In this document: positions 7,006 through 13,591 of the stretch, piece by piece
Layout of the letters: each line of letters opens with the position of its first letter
How positions within the stretch are numbered: the stretch's first letter is position 1
Assembly: GCA_002395225.1 (NCBI GenBank)
Contig: DGWH01000135.1
Location: 1 to 16,179 of the forward strand
DNA: 16,179 nt
Direction of reading: 5' to 3'
Source of the DNA: Christensenella sp. UBA4263
Lineage (GTDB): Bacteria > Bacillota > Clostridia > Christensenellales > Aristaeellaceae
Notes under the pieces: model-generated
Seen by the model: only the letters and a program-made list of their open reading frames with translations
The model's database searches: none
Told to the model about the DNA's origin: nothing
Position numbers and translations under genes: made by a program

Positions 7006-8769
7006 TTGATTCGGTTTAATCTGATTGATGAACCATTTATCCCTGTACTGGGAAAAGATGGGGCGATGCATGAAGTCGGGCTGAAGGAAATCCTGATTCA
7101 TGCGCAGAATTACGCAGATATCGGCGGTGAAATGGCAACGCAGGATGTTGCTGTACTGAGGCTTCTTCTTGCAATTGTCCATACTGTTTTTTCCAGAGTG
7201 GATGAAAACGGAGATGAAGCACCATTTGAGGAGACGGAGGATGCGGAGGACCGGTGGCAGAATATCTGGGAAAAAGGATGTTTTCCTGAAAAACCGCTGC
7301 TGCAGTATCTGGAAAAATGGCATGAGCGTTTCTGGCTGTTTCATCCGGAATATCCATTTTATCAGGTTCCAAAGGTGAACGGTCTGACAGCGGAAAATGC
7401 ACTGGAAAAGACCGGACTTGCAGATAATTCCGACAAGGGTCCGAAAACCAATGCAACATTTACATCGGCGAAACTGAATGGTGAGATTGGGGAAAGCGGA
7501 CATAAATTGCGTCTGTTTTCGCCGCGGACAGGCTCCATGAAGGGACGGCTGACCTATGCCGAGGCAGCCAGATGGCTGCTTGCGCTCCAGGCTTTCGATG
7601 ATGCCTCCGGAAAAGAAAGCAAGGAGAGCAAAGCTGCAAACACGAAAACAGCGGATGAATCGATCGGCGTCGGGTGGCTCGGCAAGCTCAGTCTGGTTCA
7701 TGCAGTTGGCCGCAATCTTTTTGAAACACTGATGCTGAACTGCGTCTTTCTCAGGGATGGACATACCCTGTTTAAAGAAGATCGGCCGGTCTGGGAGAAA
7801 CCGGCTGTGGAAACCAGAGAACGTCACTATATTGCCATCCCGGATAATTTCGCAGAGCTGCTGACGGTTCAGTCTAGGCGGGTACTGCTTGTTGCGGATC
7901 AGGAAACGGTCCTAGGTTTTACCTCATGCGGAGGGGACTATTTTACAAGGGAGGGCGCGATAAATGAACAGTTTACATTGTGGACGTTCAAAAAGGTGCC
8001 CAAAGGGAAGGTTTCCTTGCCGATACCGCAGTTTCAGGAACTGCCGGTGCAGATGTGGCGGGAGTTTTCCTCTCTTCTGATCCAGAGCCGCACAGATACA
8101 GATGCAGACAAATCTCCCGCCAAGGTGCCTGGAGTGGTATCCTGGGTTGAACATTTGTCGAACAGTCTGCCACTGGGAATGATTTCGTTCAGATATACCA
8201 AGATCAAGTATGACAGCAAAAATTGTTCGGTAGTGGACTGTCTTTCGGACAATCTGTCACTTTCGGGTGATCTGCTGTCCGAACTTGGCTATAATTACAT
8301 CCAGAGAATTTCTGCTGAGATTAAGAGCTGTGAAAAGGCAGCACAGGCCGTTCGTCATCTGGGAGAAAATCTGTTTGATGCTGAGGGAGGAGACCGGGGC
8401 GGAAAACAGTACAAAGCAAACGTCATGGAACGTCTGGATGCAGGGTCCAGGGCCGCGGAACGGTACTATTATGCACTGGATTTACCGTTCAGAGGATGGC
8501 TGATGAATATCAGCATAAAAGATAATCACGAAGCATTCGAAAAGAAAATTCTTCAATTCCGGGATATGGCGCTAAAAGAAGCCCTTCGGCTTGGTGAATC
8601 CATGTATGAGGCGTCGAGTCCGGCAGCATTTGCCGGTCACTGGAGTGGAAAAGGGTCCGGGAAAGAGGCTGGAAAAAACAGACATTATTCATCTGCAGAG
8701 GCCTATCTGGTTTTCAAGAATGTGGTTTACAGTATTCTTGGAGAACATGGAAAGAAGGGACAAAAGTGA
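7006..8769 (+). CDS. casA: Cas8e (Cse1/CasA), large subunit of type I-E Cascade
   Basis: Cas8e is the large Cascade subunit. It recognises the PAM, helps open the target DNA and docks Cas3. The N-terminus FNLIDEPFIPVL is the family signature, and the protein ends in a helical bundle (EAYLVFKNVVYSILGEHG). The length of 587 residues from TTG 7006 (594 from ATG 6985) is slightly above the usual 500-560. The TTG start is preferred on the ribosome binding site, but the ATG cannot be excluded. Its TGA overlaps the next gene's GTG by 4 nt, implying translational coupling. Residues 468-477 (QYKANVMERL, bases 8407-8436) nearly match what spacer 10 of the downstream array would encode. That makes this gene a relative of a past CRISPR target. 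Confidence 0.95.
   Translation: MIRFNLIDEPFIPVLGKDGAMHEVGLKEILIHAQNYADIGGEMATQDVAVLRLLLAIVHTVFSRVDENGDEAPFEETEDAEDRWQNIWEKGCFPEKPLLQYLEKWHERFWLFHPEYPFYQVPKVNGLTAENALEKTGLADNSDKGPKTNATFTSAKLNGEIGESGHKLRLFSPRTGSMKGRLTYAEAARWLLALQAFDDASGKESKESKAANTKTADESIGVGWLGKLSLVHAVGRNLFETLMLNCVFLRDGHTLFKEDRPVWEKPAVETRERHYIAIPDNFAELLTVQSRRVLLVADQETVLGFTSCGGDYFTREGAINEQFTLWTFKKVPKGKVSLPIPQFQELPVQMWREFSSLLIQSRTDTDADKSPAKVPGVVSWVEHLSNSLPLGMISFRYTKIKYDSKNCSVVDCLSDNLSLSGDLLSELGYNYIQRISAEIKSCEKAAQAVRHLGENLFDAEGGDRGGKQYKANVMERLDAGSRAAERYYYALDLPFRGWLMNISIKDNHEAFEKKILQFRDMALKEALRLGESMYEASSPAAFAGHWSGKGSGKEAGKNRHYSSAEAYLVFKNVVYSILGEHGKKGQK
8405..8437 (+). other. Protospacer-like segment in cas8e matching spacer 10
   Basis: This 33-nt stretch aligns without gaps to spacer 10 (12379-12411) with 26 identities. 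The seven mismatches are at spacer positions 2, 8, 11, 14, 17, 20 and 21, of which the first six are codon third positions. The three bases before it are GAA. Mismatches at 2 and 8 fall in the I-E seed, so efficient self-targeting is unlikely. The resemblance points to a homologous cas8e as the true target. Confidence 0.75.
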
Positions 8770-9347
8770 AAGGAAAAGCAGGTATTCGTGCGTATATGCA
8801 CAAAACCCTGGAGGAAATCTTCGGACTGCGCGAGGCGGATTTTCGATCAACAATGGCCAGCCTGCGCCGCGGAGTCGGACATGAACCGGGGGAAATACCG
8901 GAACTCATGGGACATCTCCTTCTGTCTATGCCGGAGGAGATGATGGACAGCAGCGGGAGGGCGACAGCTGAACTCAGAGCCTGTTACGCAGCACTGACGC
9001 TCTTTGCGATGCATCAGCAGGGGCATTCTCAGACGGAGAGAATGTCAAAAGAAGGTGCCTCTCTTGGCAGTGCCGTTGCGCATCTGATTACCAATGAAGA
9101 GGAGTTTTCAAGAGTACAGAGACGTTTTAACATGATGGCAACGTCAGATGATCTGAATGAGCTGCAGTACCATTTCCGGACAATTGTACGGATGCTCAGT
9201 GACAAATCACTGCCGGTTGATTATGTAACGATGGCAGAGGATTTTTACAGCTACCAGTTTATGGACAACAGACCTGCTGTACGGCTTAAATGGGGGCAGG
9301 ATTTCTATCGGACGGTAATTAAAAAGGAGGATAAAAAAGATGAGTAA
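8766..9347 (+). CDS. casB: Cas11e (Cse2/CasB), small subunit of type I-E Cascade
   Basis: This 193-residue, largely helical protein is the small subunit. Two copies line the belly of Cascade and stabilise the R-loop. Family features include the Cse2-type segment ACYAALTLFAMHQQG, basic residues in RVQRRFNMMA, a helix with LNELQYHFRTIVRMLSDK, and VDYVTMAEDFYSYQ before a C-terminal WGQDFYR. The start is GTG 8766, whose GTGA overlaps the cas8e stop; GAAGGGA lies just upstream. Its end overlaps cas7e by 8 nt. Sequence conservation in this family is low, so the call also rests on position, length and composition. Confidence 0.94.
   Translation: MKGKAGIRAYMHKTLEEIFGLREADFRSTMASLRRGVGHEPGEIPELMGHLLLSMPEEMMDSSGRATAELRACYAALTLFAMHQQGHSQTERMSKEGASLGSAVAHLITNEEEFSRVQRRFNMMATSDDLNELQYHFRTIVRMLSDKSLPVDYVTMAEDFYSYQFMDNRPAVRLKWGQDFYRTVIKKEDKKDE
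9324..9330 (+). promoter_or_regulatory. Perfect ribosome binding site of cas7e
   Basis: AAGGAGG lies 9 nt before ATG 9340, in a purine-rich unstructured context inside the end of cas11e. It is the strongest translation signal in the operon and serves the subunit needed in most copies (six per Cascade). Confidence 0.7.
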
Positions 9348-10422
9348 GTTTATTGACCTGCATGTTCTTCAGACGGTTCCGCCCAGCTGCATTAACCGCG
9401 ATGATACCGGATCACCCAAAACAGCCGTGTATGGCGGCGTTGTCAGGGCAAGAGTTTCCTCTCAGTCCTGGAAACATGCCATGCGTGAGGCGTTTCCGGA
9501 CCATATGCCTGAGTTTTACAAGGGAAGCCGGACAAAACTGATCGTTCCGATGGTCAGGGAGCAGATTGAGAAAATTGCCGGTGAAAAGGGAATTTCTGTT
9601 GAGAGCCCGGAGAAACTTGCCAGAGCTGTTCTGACAACAGCAGGGCTTAAGCTGAAAGAGGACAGTAATCTGGGAACAGATGCACTCTTCTTTATGAGCG
9701 CCGGACAGGCACATGCACTGGCGGAACTGGCGCTAAAGAATCCGGATGCAGCGAAAGACAAGAAAGCTGCGCAGGAAGCGCTCAGATCGAATCCGTCTGT
9801 TGACATGGCTCTGTTTGGACGCATGGTTGCAGATGATAAATCGCTGAATTATGATGCGGCAGCGCAGGTGGCACATGCGATCTCAACCCATGGTGTCCAT
9901 ACGGAATATGATTATTTTACGGCCGTAGATGATCGCTCCAAAGAGGATTCAAGCGGGGCCGGTCATATCGGAACGGTGGAATTTGCCTCTTCCACGATGT
10001 ATCGTTATGCGACAGTGAACATGACAGAGCTGTTTATGAGTGTCGGAGAGGGACTCAGTGATGCGGTCAGTGCATTTGTAAAAGCGTTTATTCACAGTAT
10101 GCCGACAGGAAAGCAGAATACGTTTGCTAACCGTACGCTTCCGGATATGGTATATGTCACCATCCGGGATGATCAGCCGGTTAATCTGTCCGGAGCGTTT
10201 GAAAAAGCTGTCCGGATGGGAAACGAAGGATATGTATCGGCTTCCATTGAACGGCTGGCGCAATATGCGGAAACGGTTTATACGGAATTTGCCGCACCGC
10301 CTGCAGCCGCGTTTGTACTCGGTGCTGACATCAAGGATGCCAGAAGGGTAAAGGAGCCGGAACTCCTTGAAGAACTTGAAAAGATTACGGAGGAATACAG
10401 GAAGACTGGCGGTGGTCGCTGA
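9340..10422 (+). CDS. cas7e: Cas7e (Cse4/CasC), backbone subunit of type I-E Cascade
   Basis: This 360-residue RAMP protein forms the six-subunit backbone that holds the crRNA guide. The N-terminus (FIDLHVLQTVPPSCINRDDTG, then SPKTAVYGG and RARVSSQSWKHAMRE) is the hallmark of the Cas7e family. A later SAGQAHALAELALKN helix and the conserved ISTHGVHTEYDYFTAVDD and GHIGTVEFASSTMYRYA blocks confirm it. ATG 9340 follows a perfect AAGGAGG. It overlaps the cas11e end by 8 nt, and its TGA shares one base with the cas5e ATG. The protein is full length with no visible defects. Confidence 0.97.
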   Translation: MSKFIDLHVLQTVPPSCINRDDTGSPKTAVYGGVVRARVSSQSWKHAMREAFPDHMPEFYKGSRTKLIVPMVREQIEKIAGEKGISVESPEKLARAVLTTAGLKLKEDSNLGTDALFFMSAGQAHALAELALKNPDAAKDKKAAQEALRSNPSVDMALFGRMVADDKSLNYDAAAQVAHAISTHGVHTEYDYFTAVDDRSKEDSSGAGHIGTVEFASSTMYRYATVNMTELFMSVGEGLSDAVSAFVKAFIHSMPTGKQNTFANRTLPDMVYVTIRDDQPVNLSGAFEKAVRMGNEGYVSASIERLAQYAETVYTEFAAPPAAAFVLGADIKDARRVKEPELLEELEKITEEYRKTGGGR

Positions 10423-11075
10423 TGTCAACGCTGTTACTGAGATTGGCGGCCCCTCTTCAGTCCTATGGCGGAGAGTCAAAGTATGACGTTCGCATGACCG
10501 GAAAAGAGCCAACCAAAAGTGCGGTGGTCGGATTGCTGGCTGCAGCACTGGGCCGCAAAAGAGATGAGTCTGTAGATGATTTGAGCAGACTCAGGTTTGG
10601 TGTTCGGGTTGATCAGGAAGGAACGCTGATCAGGGATCTGCATACGGCGAAACGAGATAAATTGGCTTATCTGACAACCAGGTATTATCTTTCGGATGCG
10701 GTGTTTCTCGTGGGACTTGAATCGGATGATGAGGCTTTCCTTGAGATGCTGGATACAGCCCTGCACCATCCGGTATATCCGCTGTTCCTCGGAAGGCGTG
10801 CCTGCCCTCCGACACTGCCTCTATCACTTGGAATAAAACCGCTTTCTCTTGAGGCGGCACTTGATAAAGAGCCGTGGCTGGCAGCGAAGTTTCGGCAGGG
10901 AAAATGCAGCCCGCTTCTCCGTGTAATAATGGATTCTCCGGATATGAGCAGGGGCAGAGCACGTGATTATCCGCTCTCTTTTTCCTCCAAATGCAGGAAA
11001 ATGACATTCCGCGGTGTTCAGACCGGAACGTATGTAAATAAAAGCCATGATCCGATGGCAGAGCAGGAGGAATGA
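10422..11075 (+). CDS. cas5e: Cas5e (CasD), crRNA 5'-handle binding subunit of Cascade
   Basis: This 217-residue RAMP protein caps the 5' end of the crRNA and contacts Cas8e. It shows the family start LLLRLAAPLQSYGGESKYD, then RMTGKEPTKSAVVGLLAAALG, GVRVDQEGTLIRDLHTAK and YPLFLGRRACPPTLPL, all typical of Cas5e. The ATG overlaps the cas7e stop by one base (TGATG), and the next gene starts directly after its stop. The length is normal for the family. Confidence 0.96.
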   Translation: MSTLLLRLAAPLQSYGGESKYDVRMTGKEPTKSAVVGLLAAALGRKRDESVDDLSRLRFGVRVDQEGTLIRDLHTAKRDKLAYLTTRYYLSDAVFLVGLESDDEAFLEMLDTALHHPVYPLFLGRRACPPTLPLSLGIKPLSLEAALDKEPWLAAKFRQGKCSPLLRVIMDSPDMSRGRARDYPLSFSSKCRKMTFRGVQTGTYVNKSHDPMAEQEE

Positions 11076-11696
11076 ATGTTTCTTTCAAGAATGGCTTTGG
11101 ATATAGGCAAGCCGGAAACAATGAAAGCGCTGATTTCTCCCAATCTGTTTCACGGAGCGGTAGAACAGGCGTTTTCCGGCGAAAGAAAAAGAAATCTCTG
11201 GCGAATTGATTCTCTGAACGGGAAAAGGTATATCCTTATCCTGAGTGCGGATAAGCCGGATTATTCCCATATGATCCGTCAGTTTGGCGATGAACAGGAA
11301 AACGTTGCCATAAAGGATTACACGAATCTTTTGGAACGGATCAGGAACGACGGCGTGTGGCATTTCCGGTTAGTTGCCAATCCCTCCGTGGCAACAATTG
11401 TCAGAGACAAGCACCGGGTGGTTTCCCACATAACGGTTGAACAGCAGAAAAAATGGCTTTTGGATCGTGCGGAAAAGAATGGTTTTGCGTTGGACCAGGA
11501 TTCATTTGATGTTGTATGGAGAACGCGCTATAATTTCCGGAAAGCAGATCACAACAGGGTTCAGTTTTCTGCGGCAGCGTTTGAAGGCTGGCTGACGGTC
11601 AAAGAGGAAACCCGATTTAAAGAGCTGCTGATCAACGGAATTGGACGTGAACGTGCTTATGGCATGGGACTGATGACAGTAGTCAAGGGAATCTGA
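11076..11696 (+). CDS. cas6e: Cas6e (Cse3/CasE), crRNA-processing endoribonuclease
   Basis: This 206-residue enzyme cleaves each repeat of the array transcript at the base of the hairpin and stays bound to the 3' end of the crRNA. His26, in LFHGAVEQAF, matches the catalytic His26 of E. coli and Thermus Cas6e. The C-terminal glycine-rich loop GIGRERAYGMGLMTVV (188-203) is the RAMP RNA-binding signature. GGAGG lies just upstream. The array repeat has the palindromic stem expected for this nuclease. Two bases separate its stop from the cas1 stump. Confidence 0.96.
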   Translation: MFLSRMALDIGKPETMKALISPNLFHGAVEQAFSGERKRNLWRIDSLNGKRYILILSADKPDYSHMIRQFGDEQENVAIKDYTNLLERIRNDGVWHFRLVANPSVATIVRDKHRVVSHITVEQQKKWLLDRAEKNGFALDQDSFDVVWRTRYNFRKADHNRVQFSAAAFEGWLTVKEETRFKELLINGIGRERAYGMGLMTVVKGI

Positions 11697-11698
11697 CG

Positions 11699-11866
11699 AT
11701 GAGTATGGGAGCAATAAAACCGGAACTGCCTCTGCTTCCCAGAGTACAGGATCGTATGACGTTTCTTTACCTTGAGATGTGCGAACTGTCCAGATCGGAC
11801 AGTAATCCCCGCGTATGCGGGGGTGATCCCCATACGCAGCGGGCGTGCAACCATGGTTTACAGTAA
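11699..11866 (+). pseudogene. cas1: Truncated cas1 (about 35 native codons) fused to the first CRISPR repeat
   Basis: The frame from ATG 11699 begins MSMGAIKPELPLLPRVQDR and continues MTFLYLEMCELSRSDS, which matches the Cas1e N-terminus (cf. the family pattern LPRVxDRxxFLYLEH..i.R.dsaI). At codon 35 (11801-11803) it enters the first CRISPR repeat. It then encodes repeat and spacer 1 before stopping at the TAA inside repeat 2 (11864-11866). Full-length Cas1e is about 300 residues, so the beta-strand domain and all catalytic residues are absent. No cas1 remainder or cas2 appears after the array. Spacer integration by this locus should be impossible without proteins supplied from elsewhere. The identification is based on a short N-terminus but is supported by the expected gene order. 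Confidence 0.88.
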
Positions 11867-12378
11867 TCCCCGCGTATGCGGGGGTAATCCCTTCAGCCAG
11901 CCGCAACCGTCCCACTCGTCAATGTAATCCCCGCGTATGCGGGGGTGATCCTGCAGCCAGGACAGCGGAGCGGAACCGGGGACGGTAATCCCCGCGTATG
12001 CGGGGGTGATCCTATGCTTGACAGGTTCACGGCCGCCCGACCATAGTAATCCCCGCGTATGCGGGGGTGATCCCCGCCTCACCGAGGTGGAATTCGTGGC
12101 AGCTTAGTAATCCCCGCGTATGCGGGGGTGATCCCTGCTCGACTTCTTCCTGTTCTCCCAGCGTTCCGTAATCCCCGCGTATGCGGGGGTGATCCTTCAA
12201 ACGATATCCAACAGGCCAAAGGTAAATTGTAATCCCCGCGTATGCGGGGGTGATCCTGAACAGGTAATCATGATCCTCAGAATAACCCAGTAATCTCCGC
12301 GTATGCGGGGGTGATCCCAGGAGCTGGAGCAACAGGTGGCGCAGGCGGTGGTAATCCCCGCGTATGCGGGGGTGATCC

Positions 12379-12411
12379 AGCAGTATAAGGCGAATGTACT
12401 GGAACGTCTGG
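12379..12411 (+). other. Spacer 10, apparently directed at a cas8e homologue
   Basis: The spacer contains an open frame reading QYKANVLERL, differing only at Met-to-Leu from residues 468-477 of the Cas8e encoded here. DNA identity to 8405-8437 is 26 of 33 with a third-position mismatch pattern. This is the signature of a homologous protein-coding source rather than a chance match. Confidence 0.75.
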
Positions 12412-12989
12412 GTAATCCCCGCGTATGCGGGGGTGATCCCGAAAGGCACTCCGGCGTCACATGAAGAGATTCGTAATCCCCGCGTATGCGGGGGTGATCC
12501 TAGGATGCAGCGACAAAAGCGCACGGCGATCAAGTAATCCCCGCGTATGCGGGGGTGATCCTACCGACAGTCATATGCCTCCATAAGACAAGACGTAATC
12601 CCCGCGTATGCGGGGGTGATCCCCGGGAACTCTGTGCCCTGCCTGCGGAACATGTGTAATCCCCGCGTATGCGGGGGTGATCCTGCGCTGGCTTGTGTGG
12701 GCCAGAGTTATGCAGAGTAATCCCCGCGTATGCGGGGGTGATCCCTTTGCCGGAAACATCGTCCTGCGGGCGGATGAGTAATCCCCGCGTATGCGGGGGT
12801 GATCCTCTGGGAATTGATTCAATCAGTTCCTCAGTCTTGTAATCCCCGCGTATGTGGGGGGTGATCCTCAGCTCATACGTCTCCTGGCTTGCATCGGTAA
12901 GTAATCCCCGCGTATGCGGGGGTGATCCTTGATGCTGAAGGATTCCAGCCGGACAGGCCTGGTAATCCCCGCGTATGCGGGGGTGATCC

Positions 12990-13022
12990 TAAATCTTCTT
13001 CATACAATTGTCCTTTCACATC
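12990..13022 (-). other. Spacer 20, resembling the start region of the downstream secreted-protein gene
   Basis: Read on the minus strand it begins GATGTGAAAGGA, then one extra base, then AATTGTATGAA. The plus strand at 13574-13596 has the same two blocks without the extra base, followed by four more matching bases after a single mismatch. Both sequences look like a ribosome binding site followed by ATG and Lys codons. Confidence 0.4.
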
Positions 13023-13491
13023 GTAATCCCCGCGTATGCGGGGGTGATCCTCTGACACAGGCAGAGCGGGATAATAACGCATGGTAATCCCCGCGTATGC
13101 GGGGGTGATCCCCAGAGCGCCGCTGCCCATGCCGTCAATGTTCCGTAATCCCCGCGTATGCGGGGGTGATCCCCGTACCTTTCCTGACTTGCGCTCGACT
13201 TGGATGTAATCCCCGCGTATGCGGGGGTGATCCTCACTCCTGGACCAGTCCGACCAGAGGGAACATGTAATCCCCGCATATGCGGGGGTGATCCCCGGGC
13301 GGCATTGTTTGATGTTACCTGTGCTTTGTAATCCCCGCGTATGCGGGGGTGATCCCGGATAACCTTCAAGGCCTGTCTGCTCCCCAGCGTAATCCCCGCG
13401 TATGCGGGGGTGATCCTTGATGTGGATCGTGAGCTCTTTGCAGTCCTTGGTAATCCCCGCGTATGCGGGGGTGATCCTTGATGAAAATCAG

Positions 13492-13529
13492 AATTGCTGA
13501 GTGATTAGTGATCAGATGTTGCAGCAATT
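13492..13529. repeat. 8-bp inverted repeat just beyond the array
   Basis: AATTGCTG (13492-13499) and CAGCAATT (13522-13529) are perfect inverted copies around a 22-nt loop, 15 nt past the last repeat. It could fold at the 3' end of the array transcript. No T-run follows, so it is not a clear terminator. No convincing promoter for the next gene is visible in 13478-13591. Confidence 0.35.
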
Positions 13530-13591
13530 GCAGGATGATTTCAAAACACAAAGAGACAGTCGGGTTACAGCCTGATGTGAAAGGAAATTGT

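Larger units (their letters stand above)
11802..13477 (+). CRISPR. Type I-E CRISPR array, 28 repeats and 27 spacers
   Basis: The 28-bp repeat begins GTAATCCC and ends GGTGATCC. Its stem CCCCGC/GCGGGG around GTAT is the Cas6e-type hairpin, and its orientation matches E. coli I-E repeats, so crRNAs are read on the plus strand like the cas genes. Repeats start every 61 bp and all spacers are 33 nt. Repeats are identical except repeat 2 (G to A at 11886), repeat 9 (C to T at 12296), repeat 18 (12839-12867: one C to T plus one extra G, 29 bp) and repeat 25 (G to A at 13278). The terminal repeat 28 (13450-13477) is perfect, unlike the usual decayed trailer end. No leader precedes repeat 1: it abuts the cas1 stump. 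Transcription therefore probably comes from the cas operon. All 27 spacers differ from one another. Confidence 0.99.

Noticed and set aside
6898..7827. A 309-codon minus-strand open frame opposite cas8e
   Set aside because: It is composition noise antisense to a confident cas gene, rich in Cys, Phe and His, with no family resemblance.
12257..12289. A 12-base identity (GGATCATGATTA) between spacer 8, reverse complement, and cas3 near 5125
   Set aside because: The match stops abruptly on both sides and the encoded residues differ beyond it, so it looks like chance, unlike spacer 10.
11858..13551. Minus-strand open frames across the array encoding repeated peptides such as ITPAYAGIT, DHPRIRGDY and GSPPHTRGL
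   Set aside because: These are three-frame translations of the CRISPR repeat, a well-known annotation artefact. They have no ribosome binding sites and their boundaries follow the repeat period.
13478..13591. The sequence after the last repeat as a displaced leader or as the missing cas1/cas2 remainder
   Set aside because: The repeat orientation places the leader at the other end, and no frame here resembles Cas1 or Cas2.
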